This document shows positions 1 to 5,241 of a stretch of 7,008 bases of DNA, in pieces; positions within the stretch are counted from its first letter, which is position 1; each line of letters begins with the position of its first letter. Source of the DNA: Chitinophagaceae bacterium (GTDB taxonomy: Bacteria > Bacteroidota > Bacteroidia > Chitinophagales > Chitinophagaceae); the NCBI GenBank assembly GCA_947459455.1, contig CANHEC010000122.1:1-7008 (forward strand), written 5' to 3'. Made by a program: the position numbers and the translations under genes. The notes under the pieces were generated by a model. The model was not told the DNA's origin. It did no database searches and worked only from the letters and a program-made list of their open reading frames with translations.

Positions 1-471
1 AGCCTGCCCGACGAAGATGGACTGTACTGGTGCCAGCAGTTGGCAGCGCAGCATCCTGCAGTTAAAATCATTGGCCTTACCAGCACCAATGAAGCGGGCA
101 TTATTGCCCAGTTTTTGCACAAGGGCGGCCATGGCTATTTGCTGAAAAATATGGACCGCGACGAACTGCTCGAAGCCATTGATACCGTGCTGGCAGGCCG
201 GGTATACCTCAGCAAGGCGGCCAGCCAAACCCTGTTGCAGCAGTTTCGCAGCACCAGCAGTGCAGTAGCCTCGGTGCCCCTGCTTACCCGCCGCGAACAG
301 GAGATACTGCAGCTATTGGCCGATGGCCTGAGCGGCCCCCAGATAGCTGAGCAGCTCAGCATCAGCCACTACACGGTAGAAACGCATCGCAAAAACCTGC
401 TGCAAAAATTGAAAGCCAACAATACACCCATGCTACTCAAGCAGGCTCGCCAGTATCGGCTGCTGCCGTAG
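1..471 (+). CDS. NarL/FixJ-family response regulator, 5' end cut by window edge
   Basis: This is the C-terminal part (156 codons) of a two-component response regulator, a cytoplasmic transcription factor normally phosphorylated by a sensor histidine kinase. The reading frame is open from base 1, so the true start and the phosphoacceptor Asp lie upstream. The first visible residues SLPDEDGL match the segment just after that Asp. Visible residues T27 (GLTS) and K49 (YLLKN) fit the conserved receiver switch Thr/Ser and Lys. After a linker of roughly 20 residues comes a LuxR-type helix-turn-helix (about 93-145), with LTRREQEILQLLADGLS followed by IAEQLSIS and TVETHRKNLLQKL, all diagnostic for the family. 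The stop is TAG at 469-471. A partner kinase would be expected upstream but is not in view. The target genes are unknown. A TTG at 40 could be read as a start but would cut through the receiver domain, so it is not used. Confidence 0.95.
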   Translation, partial: SLPDEDGLYWCQQLAAQHPAVKIIGLTSTNEAGIIAQFLHKGGHGYLLKNMDRDELLEAIDTVLAGRVYLSKAASQTLLQQFRSTSSAVASVPLLTRREQEILQLLADGLSGPQIAEQLSISHYTVETHRKNLLQKLKANNTPMLLKQARQYRLLP

Positions 472-483
472 TGGGCCGGCTGG

Positions 484-723
484 TCAAAAAGTTTTCAGGT
501 CTTCTGTGCGCCGGTCGGCATAGCCATATTCTTCGCCCTCTTTCAGGGTGCGGCCGGTGTGCGGCGCAAAGCGCAGAATGCTGTATACCATCCACACCAG
601 CACCACCGGCGACAGGGCAAACAACGTAGACAACAGCAGCAGGCTGGCGCCTGTTTCAAACAGCAAAGTGTACACTACCAGGTATATGGTGGCCACCGTA
701 ATGGCCCATTGGTGCCTTTTCAT
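484..723 (-). CDS. Small two-helix integral membrane protein of unknown function
   Basis: A 79-residue protein that I do not recognise. A basic start (MKRHQW) leads into two hydrophobic segments, about residues 7-25 and 28-50, separated by a short polar turn around E23-T24. A charged tail (51-79) is rich in Arg, Lys, Glu and Asp and is probably cytoplasmic. The ATG at 723 is the only convincing start, and no Shine-Dalgarno sequence precedes it, which is usual in Bacteroidota. Its stop lies 12 bases from the stop of the convergent response regulator gene. Its upstream side carries three direct TTRCCAAAC copies that could be regulatory. The hydrophobicity pattern and GC-rich composition support a real gene, but there is no functional evidence. 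Confidence 0.7.
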   Translation of the reverse strand: MKRHQWAITVATIYLVVYTLLFETGASLLLLSTLFALSPVVLVWMVYSILRFAPHTGRTLKEGEEYGYADRRTEDLKTF

Positions 724-778
724 TTGCCAAACGATTTAACGTTGCCAAACGCTGCCCATTTCTTTTTGTTTACCAAAC
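724..778. repeat. Three direct copies of TTRCCAAAC upstream of the small membrane protein
   Basis: TTGCCAAACG occurs at 724-733 and again, identically, at 742-751. A third variant, TTACCAAAC, lies at 770-778. The start-to-start spacings are 18 and 28 bases. Read on the minus strand they are GTTTGGYAA, and the nearest copy abuts the ATG of the 79-residue protein. They could be operator sites for a transcription factor or a simple short repeat. No flanking residue makes any copy fit the full TAnnTTTG promoter box. Confidence 0.45.
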
Positions 779-850
779 AGGTGTGTTTTTAATTAATGGT
801 ATGCACCTTCATAAATAACAAAAGCTGCCCCTATTCCTGAATTCTAATTG

Positions 851-888
851 TTTTGTTGCGTGCTGAATGGTATTCAAGCGTAGTTTTA
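851..888 (+). promoter_or_regulatory. Possible promoter of the putAbiC-like gene
   Basis: TAGTTTTA at 881-888 matches seven of the eight positions of the Bacteroidota -7 box TAnnTTTG. TTTTG/TTG at 851-858 could serve as the -33 element, although the 22-25 base gap is longer than the usual 19-21. It would leave an untranslated leader of roughly 75-80 bases before the ATG at 973. The region is AT-rich, so a chance match is quite possible. Confidence 0.22.
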
Positions 889-972
889 GTAATCTGAATT
901 CGTACCACAAAATTGATCAGGATACACAAGTAATTTCACCTCTTTCGTCTGAGTTTCACAATAGAAGTTTCA

Positions 973-1797
973 ATGAATTTCCTTAGAAAATGTTTGGCGA
1001 TTTTCCGCGGGTCTCTCATACCTATCCTATTCCAGGTGTCAGTGGCTTTTCTTGTATTGGTGGTGTGGTCCGTATACCCGTTTTTAGCTCACTTCAAATT
1101 CAAGAATTGGCAAACTGCCGGTCAATTTGGTGATTCTTTTGGAGCACTAAATGCATTGTTCTCAAGTTTGGCATTTCTGGTGCTTGTGATTACGTTTTTT
1201 ATTCAAAGAAAGCAGCTGAAGATCCAGGAGTCTGAGTTGCGACAAGCAGAGTATGAGCAACGGTTATCCAAAATTAGCGACTCCGTAATGCACGTGATGC
1301 GAAAGATGGATGCCACACTGGAAGCATTTGCGATAGAGCAAATCAACGGAGATCTGCGAAAGGGGGCAGAAGCTTTACATGAACTGAACTCACGGTGTAT
1401 AGGTATTAAAATGAAAATATCGACAGTGCCGACTAATTCGATGCAGTTGATTTTGCTTTATGAAGAAGAGTGTCCGAATTTTACATCCGACGCGTTTAAT
1501 GTTGTTCTACTCTTAAGCTCTTTAAATAGTCAAATAAAGATGGTTCAGGGTTTGTTGTCCTCAAATCTAATAAAGAGTCAAGACTGTCAGTATTTCAGAG
1601 ATTTGGTTGTATTAAACATTGGAGAAGATTTTTTTCAAATAATTGATAATTATACATCCTTACTAAGTGAACTATTGAGTAGTGTACGTAAGAATGGTCG
1701 TATTTTTTATGATGATAATCTAAGTCGTTTGGAGCGGGCTAGAGTACTTTTCGAACAGACCGAAAGCTTCAAACGCTGGAAGCAAATCAAAGCGTAA
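973..1797 (+). CDS. putAbiC-like membrane protein, candidate phage-defence protein
   Basis: A 274-residue protein with two N-terminal membrane segments (about 14-38 and 57-77). Between them, and running into the second, is the motif QFGDSFGALNALFS (51-64). It continues into a hydrophobic stretch ending IQRKQLKIQESELRQ (78-91), which starts a predicted coiled coil to about 115. This layout (FGD-FG-xNALF, second helix, then QRK-L-Q-EL) is what I recall from proteins annotated as putative phage abortive infection (putAbiC-like). The remaining 160 residues should be cytoplasmic and mostly helical, with YFRDLVVLNIGEDFF (207-221) as the most distinctive part. I cannot confirm the family there. AGAAG at 963-967, five bases before the ATG, may help initiation. 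The gene stands alone, is AT-rich and has codon use unlike its neighbours, which supports recent transfer. It could equally be an uncharacterised membrane sensor, because the N-terminal motif occurs in several unstudied families. It is real as a gene; the function is tentative. Confidence 0.75.
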   Translation: MNFLRKCLAIFRGSLIPILFQVSVAFLVLVVWSVYPFLAHFKFKNWQTAGQFGDSFGALNALFSSLAFLVLVITFFIQRKQLKIQESELRQAEYEQRLSKISDSVMHVMRKMDATLEAFAIEQINGDLRKGAEALHELNSRCIGIKMKISTVPTNSMQLILLYEEECPNFTSDAFNVVLLLSSLNSQIKMVQGLLSSNLIKSQDCQYFRDLVVLNIGEDFFQIIDNYTSLLSELLSSVRKNGRIFYDDNLSRLERARVLFEQTESFKRWKQIKA

Positions 1798-1873
1798 CGA
1801 TTAGGCTGATCGGAGTTGTGCCTCGTAGCAGTCCCGCTATGTTCTGAAGCGAAATTTGGCGACGTTCGGCATC

Positions 1874-2587
1874 TTATTGCAGCGGTACCGACTGCTGCCA
1901 AAGTAGCTTCCCTTGTGGGCTAAAGTAGCGCAGGCCGGCAAAGGCCGTATCCGTTTGCAGCAGCCCCGATTTTTTGGCCGAAAGGCCTACCAACAGGTAG
2001 CCGCGGCTGCCCGCTATGCGCAGCGCTTTGCTGCCATCTTCCAGCGTAAACAGGTGCAGTGCTTCGCCATCGGCGTCATCCAGCCCCAGCACCGTGCGGT
2101 ACTGCCCATCAGCGGTTTTGTTGGTGCCCAGTCCACCACGTTCGAAGCCGCGGTCATCATTCCACAGCAGGCCGGTAGGCTCGTACAGGCGCCGGCCGGT
2201 GTTGGGGTCGGGCAGCTGGTCGCCCAGCAGCACTTTGTCAAAGCCCTCAGCATTCATCACCAGCAGGCCATTGGCACTGTGGCGGTAGTCGCGGTACCAC
2301 TGCATGTACTCGTTGCTATCGGCACCCAGGCGTGCCCAGTGCTGGCGTACCAGGGCGCTATCCAGCCGTACCCGGTGGGGGCTGGCCGGTAGCGGTGCTC
2401 CTATCAGTATGCGGTCGCGGCCACTGCTATCGGCTATGGCGATGCCGCGGGTACGAATGAGCTGGCCCTGCTGCTGCCAATACAGGGCAAACAAACTGGC
2501 CAATACCGCAAGGCCGCTCAGGCACAGCCAAAGCAAGGTTCGAAGCTGGCGCACCTGCCGCTGCAGGTGCAAAAGGGTAGTATCCAT
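1874..2587 (-). CDS. Membrane-anchored protein with repeated glycine-spaced motif, function unknown
   Basis: This reading gives 237 residues. An N-terminal heptad-like stretch (LLHLQRQVRQL) precedes one membrane helix at about 16-37, and the rest would lie outside the cytoplasm. The soluble part carries a 16-residue motif three times: GIAIADSSGRDRILIG (48-63), GLLVMNAEGFDKVLLG (107-122) and GLLWNDDRGFERGGLG (139-154). Each has Gly at positions 1, 9 and 16. Looser D-x-x-G units follow (170-190), suggesting a beta-rich repeat fold. No catalytic signature is seen. The frame can start at a GTG at 2614 (nine residues longer), but that codon overlaps a TAGATTTG -7 box, so the ATG at 2587 is preferred. 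It lies 79 bases downstream of the methyltransferase stop. Its end converges on the putAbiC-like gene across a 76-base gap that holds only a weak hairpin (CGTAGC/GCTATG, 1824-1841). I recognise it only as a conserved-looking hypothetical protein. Confidence 0.82.
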   Translation of the reverse strand: MDTTLLHLQRQVRQLRTLLWLCLSGLAVLASLFALYWQQQGQLIRTRGIAIADSSGRDRILIGAPLPASPHRVRLDSALVRQHWARLGADSNEYMQWYRDYRHSANGLLVMNAEGFDKVLLGDQLPDPNTGRRLYEPTGLLWNDDRGFERGGLGTNKTADGQYRTVLGLDDADGEALHLFTLEDGSKALRIAGSRGYLLVGLSAKKSGLLQTDTAFAGLRYFSPQGKLLWQQSVPLQ

Positions 2588-2613
2588 GGTGGGTACAGGT
2601 TGGCGTAAAAACA

Positions 2614-2621
2614 CAAATCTA
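2614..2621 (-). promoter_or_regulatory. Bacteroidota -7 promoter box TAGATTTG
   Basis: Read on the minus strand this is TAGATTTG, a full match to TAnnTTTG, the -7 element recognised by the primary sigma factor of Bacteroidota. It lies 26 bases before the ATG at 2587. Transcription would therefore begin inside the possible GTG-started extension, which supports the ATG as the true start. No TTTG-type -33 element is seen 19-21 bases upstream, so strength is uncertain. Confidence 0.45.
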
Positions 2622-2666
2622 TCTGGCCCACCGGTACCTGCTTATCACATGAAGGGGTGGTAGTGC

Positions 2667-3281
2667 CTACACCCGCTTGCGAAAGCCGCAGTACAAAAAA
2701 GCCTGTCGGGCAGCCGAAGGCGTTACGTGTGTTACCTGGTCGCACGACAGCTTGTCGAATACCGGCGATAGCAGTTGGCACAAGGCACCTTCGTGGTACT
2801 GCTGCACAGGCAGGCCACTGCATTTGGCAGGCCCATCGGTGCTAAAGGCAGCTATGATGACATGCCCCTGCACCGCCTGCTGCAACACCTGCAGGTAGCG
2901 CTGCACATCGGCAGGATCGGTTAGAAAATGAAACGCTGCCCGATCGTGCCAAAGGGCCAGCGGCTGGGCTGGCTGGTAGTCCAGCACATTGCTCACCACC
3001 CAGTGTACCTGATTGGCCGCTGCACCCAGGCGGGCCTTGGCCCGCTCCAGCGCCGCCGCCGAAATATCGACCACCGTCAGGTTGCTGTAGCCCAGTGCCA
3101 GCAGGTGATCCACCAGTTTGCTATCGCCCCCGTCGATGTCGGCGATGGCAGCATCTTTGGGCAGCTGCAAGGCTTGTATCATCGCCAGCGATTGGGCGGG
3201 CACCTCTTCCGTCCAACTCACTTGCTGTGGCGTTTTGGTCTGGTACACGGTTTCCCAATGTTGTTGCAGGCTTGTTTCCAT
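2667..3281 (-). CDS. Class I SAM-dependent methyltransferase
   Basis: A cytoplasmic enzyme of 204 residues, the usual length for a stand-alone Rossmann-fold methyltransferase, that would transfer a methyl group from S-adenosylmethionine to an unknown substrate. SAM-binding motif I is IADIDGGDS (46-54), with the glycine-rich loop followed by LVDHLLALGY. The acidic residue that binds the SAM ribose is D72 in TVVDIS. A post-motif region, WHDRAAFHFL (111-120), and DGPAKCSGLPVQQY (149-162) are typical of a widespread bacterial subgroup. The end carries HVTP (185-188) and QAFLYCGFRK (193-202). Motif I has Asp-Gly-Gly where many relatives have Gly-Gly-Gly. The ATG at 3281 is preceded by WE-VY-type residues only after translation begins, so the N-terminus appears complete. 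A weak hairpin without a T-run spans the stop codon (2655-2674). The substrate cannot be inferred from the neighbours. Confidence 0.92.
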   Translation of the reverse strand: METSLQQHWETVYQTKTPQQVSWTEEVPAQSLAMIQALQLPKDAAIADIDGGDSKLVDHLLALGYSNLTVVDISAAALERAKARLGAAANQVHWVVSNVLDYQPAQPLALWHDRAAFHFLTDPADVQRYLQVLQQAVQGHVIIAAFSTDGPAKCSGLPVQQYHEGALCQLLSPVFDKLSCDQVTHVTPSAARQAFLYCGFRKRV

Positions 3282-3368
3282 GCGTCAAACTTCGCACTCG
3301 CTTCGCTGCCTGTTTGTGATGTAGGTTACGTTGGCCGGCGTTTGTTCACCGCTTGCCAGTATGCCGGC

Positions 3369-3399
3369 AAAAAAAACGGCCCGGCGTGGCCGGACCGTT
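3369..3399 (-). terminator. Rho-independent terminator of the thioredoxin-fold gene
   Basis: On the minus strand an 11-base stem, AACGGTCCGGC pairing with GCCGGGCCGTT (one G-U pair), closes a CAC loop and runs directly into eight T residues (3376 down to 3369). It begins 26 bases past the stop codon at 3426. This is a textbook intrinsic terminator and separates the thioredoxin-fold gene from the methyltransferase gene downstream. Confidence 0.88.
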
Positions 3400-3425
3400 T
3401 CTCTAAAGTATCTCAATAGAGCTGG

Positions 3426-4616
3426 TTACAGTTTTTGAAGCAGTGCCTCTGTGACGCTCACGTCTTCGCCGGCTTGCTTGCCCAGTTTCACCGCCATGTT
3501 GGCGTATTTCCTGGCGTTCTTTTTATCGCCCAGTTTGTAGTACAGGTGTGCCTGCGTATCGTTGTTAAAAAAGTTGCTTTCAAGGCTGATTGATTTCAGC
3601 GACCACTGAACGGCAGCATTCAGCAATTCGCGGTCTGTTTCGTCCACGGTACTGTTCGATTCCAGTAATTCGTACACACTCCAGGCCAGCGAGTTTATAT
3701 TACTCCAATCCATGGCGGGTATCATGGCGTCCATCAGGGGCAGCAGGTACTTGTTGCGCAGCAATTTGTTGCCTTCCTCATTGGCCCTCATCACGCCGTA
3801 CTGCAGTATCTGGATTTGCGCATTGGTCATGGTGGGCCGCAGCGCTGTACACACCTGCTTGAAAAGTGCCACCGCTTTTTCGGTGTCGGATTCTTCATTG
3901 GCCTTTTCTTTGGCATAGTCGGAAATCATTTTTTCGAAGTATTCGTCCACTTCGGCTGCCCCCAGCAGTTGCTTTATTTTGGCTTCGTTGTTTGTCAGGT
4001 AGCTAAAGGCTTCGAAATACGCCGGACTAATATTTTCAAACATGAATCGGAGGGTACCAGCTTCCATCCAGTTCTTGTTTTGCTTCAGGTAGGCCATCAC
4101 ATATTTTTCCGATGGCTCGCCCAGCGCTTTGGTTGCTTTTATAAGTTCCGTCAGCTGGGTAGCATTCAAGGTCTGCTTCTCAAATTTTTCCATCAGGGTG
4201 TACACCTGCTTATTCGGGTCCAGGGCGTTGCGGCCTGTTTCCAAAAACTCTGCCGCTTCCTGAGCGCCCACTATTTTGTGTACCAGCTTGCCATTGCCGT
4301 CTATAAACAGCAGCGTGGGGTAAGCCGCTACGCCATAGCGGATCGATAGCTGTATACCCTCGCCCTTCTCCATGTCTATTTTGGTGTTGATGAAGTTTTT
4401 GTTGAAGAAGGCGCCGACACTGGCGTCGGTAAAGGTGTTCGCACTCATGTATTTGCAAGGGCCACACCAGGTGGCATAGGCATCCATGAAAATGAGTTTG
4501 TTTTCGGCCCGGGCTTTGGCCAGGGTTTGCTCCCAGCTTGCCTGAAAAAAACTAATGCCCGACTGTGCAGTAGCTTGCTGCGCCACAAGCAGCAGGCAAA
4601 AAAGTAGTATTCGCAT
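3426..4616 (-). CDS. Secreted thioredoxin-fold protein with long helical C-terminal region
   Basis: A 396-residue protein, probably periplasmic, that would act on disulfides or serve as a redox partner. A signal peptide occupies about 1-17, with a hydrophobic core and the signal peptidase I site ATA before Q18. The thioredoxin-like domain spans about 25-135. Its active site is W50-C51-G52-P53-C54, and P100 in GVAAYPTLLFID is the cis-proline. The sequence KLIFMDAYATWCGPCKYM resembles the DsbD C-terminal/thioredoxin_7-like group seen in many Bacteroidota. Residues about 140-396 are unlike a single-domain thioredoxin. They look all-helical, with a TPR-like helix pair near 356-378 (AHLYYKLGDKKNARKYANMAV), and could bind a partner. 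The gene has its own terminator and a 200-base upstream gap with a possible -7 box, so it is probably monocistronic. The active site is intact, but the physiological substrate is unknown. Confidence 0.92.
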   Translation of the reverse strand: MRILLFCLLLVAQQATAQSGISFFQASWEQTLAKARAENKLIFMDAYATWCGPCKYMSANTFTDASVGAFFNKNFINTKIDMEKGEGIQLSIRYGVAAYPTLLFIDGNGKLVHKIVGAQEAAEFLETGRNALDPNKQVYTLMEKFEKQTLNATQLTELIKATKALGEPSEKYVMAYLKQNKNWMEAGTLRFMFENISPAYFEAFSYLTNNEAKIKQLLGAAEVDEYFEKMISDYAKEKANEESDTEKAVALFKQVCTALRPTMTNAQIQILQYGVMRANEEGNKLLRNKYLLPLMDAMIPAMDWSNINSLAWSVYELLESNSTVDETDRELLNAAVQWSLKSISLESNFFNNDTQAHLYYKLGDKKNARKYANMAVKLGKQAGEDVSVTEALLQKL

Positions 4617-4642
4617 AGTATTTGAAATGGATAGTAAGGCGA

Positions 4643-4650
4643 TAAATATA
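4643..4650 (-). promoter_or_regulatory. Possible -7 box of the thioredoxin-fold gene
   Basis: The minus-strand reading TATATTTA matches TAnnTTTG except at the last base, and lies 26 bases before the ATG at 4616. That is the same distance as the better box at 2614-2621. No -33 TTTG is visible at the expected spacing. The rest of the 200-base gap (4617-4816) holds no gene or terminator that I can support. Confidence 0.28.
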
Positions 4651-4816
4651 TACCGACATTTTGATATGACATGGAAAGGCTACCAGGCGTCCTGTGCAGC
4701 TTCAGGGGGGCAGGCAGCTATTTGATGCAGCCAACTTGCTGTTCAGCATTTACCATCATAAAACCCAACTCGTCAGGCTCGCAATCAGGTCATTCTGAAA
4801 GCTGCTGCAGCTAGCA

Positions 4817-5212
4817 TCAGGCTGGTTCCAGTTCCAGCGTGTAGTGGGCGTAGTCGGCCTGTGCTATGCCTTGTGCGTACGGAATATTTTCTGGCGAGTT
4901 ATAGCGGGTGAGGTAGGCTTCGTTGATGGCTGCATGCAGGGCGTCATCGGGCGGCAGGCGCCGGGCAGTAATAGCGATGATGTGATCGCCATACTGCAAA
5001 TGGCCGGTGCCGGTTTGCAGCAGGGTGGCATACCAGCCGGTTTCGCTTTTGGTCCAACTGCGGGCAAATACCCGCCCGCCTACCTGCACCACCCAAATGG
5101 GTGTAAAATGTTGTCGCTGTGTGCCGGCCCGCATACCGGTATGGTTCACCTGCTGCAGGTGCTGGTAAAAAGAGGGAGGAAACATGCCTCCGAAAGTAGG
5201 CCATTCTGCCAT
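4817..5212 (-). CDS. DUF2255 family protein
   Basis: A small soluble protein (131 residues from the chosen ATG) that matches my memory of the DUF2255 family, whose biochemical function is unknown. Supporting features are TPIWVVQVGGRVFARSW (37-53), the following GWYATLL (59-65), the IIAITARRLPP strand (78-88) and AAINEAYLTRY (94-104). Together these resemble the flavin-reductase-like split-barrel layout proposed for such proteins, though I cannot verify the fold. Starts are ambiguous. A TTG at 5236 would add eight residues. An ATG at 5185 would remove nine but has GGAGG placed too close (one base) to act normally. The ATG at 5212 is chosen as intermediate and lies 29 bases past the glycosidase stop. 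That spacing makes co-transcription with the glycosidase likely, but a functional link is not evident. Confidence 0.83.
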   Translation of the reverse strand: MAEWPTFGGMFPPSFYQHLQQVNHTGMRAGTQRQHFTPIWVVQVGGRVFARSWTKSETGWYATLLQTGTGHLQYGDHIIAITARRLPPDDALHAAINEAYLTRYNSPENIPYAQGIAQADYAHYTLELEPA

Positions 5213-5241
5213 CGGCCTATGGACGCAGGCGTACAACTGCC

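Larger units (their letters stand above)
721..1797. other. Low-GC segment, possible horizontally acquired island
   Basis: Base composition drops sharply here. Hand counts of single 60-base lines give about 38% GC at 1141-1200 and at 1381-1440, 28% at 1561-1620 and 25% at 1621-1680, against about 58% at 2101-2160 in the neighbouring gene. The segment covers the divergent intergenic region and the putAbiC-like gene. No transposase, integrase, tRNA or clear flanking repeat was found, so the route of entry is unknown. The boundaries are approximate. Confidence 0.55.

Noticed and set aside
837..901. CTGAATTC present twice (837-844 and 894-901)
   Set aside because: Eight bases shared at 57-base spacing in AT-rich DNA, without further flanking identity, is compatible with chance.
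1707..1901. 64-codon minus-strand frame spanning the 1798-1873 gap
   Set aside because: It overlaps the ends of both neighbouring genes and shows no hydrophobic or family pattern.
1913..2392. 159-codon open frame on the plus strand
   Set aside because: It lies opposite the membrane-anchored protein gene, has no recognisable domain and is low-complexity in Ala, Gln and Val. This is a typical shadow frame in GC-rich coding DNA.
3289..3306. GCGAAG direct repeat just upstream of the methyltransferase gene
   Set aside because: Only six bases repeated once, with no palindrome or promoter match.
2928..3419. 163-codon open frame on the plus strand
   Set aside because: Antisense to the clearly recognisable methyltransferase gene, and it runs through the terminator. 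No family resemblance.
3816..4349. 177-codon open frame on the plus strand
   Set aside because: Antisense to the thioredoxin-fold gene. Phe, His and Gln-rich composition reflects the complementary strand of Glu/Lys/Leu codons.
4671..4814. 47-codon plus-strand frame in the 200-base gap
   Set aside because: It has no start signal, Ser/Cys-rich composition without a pattern, and it runs up to the tail of the DUF2255 gene. Not supportable as a gene.
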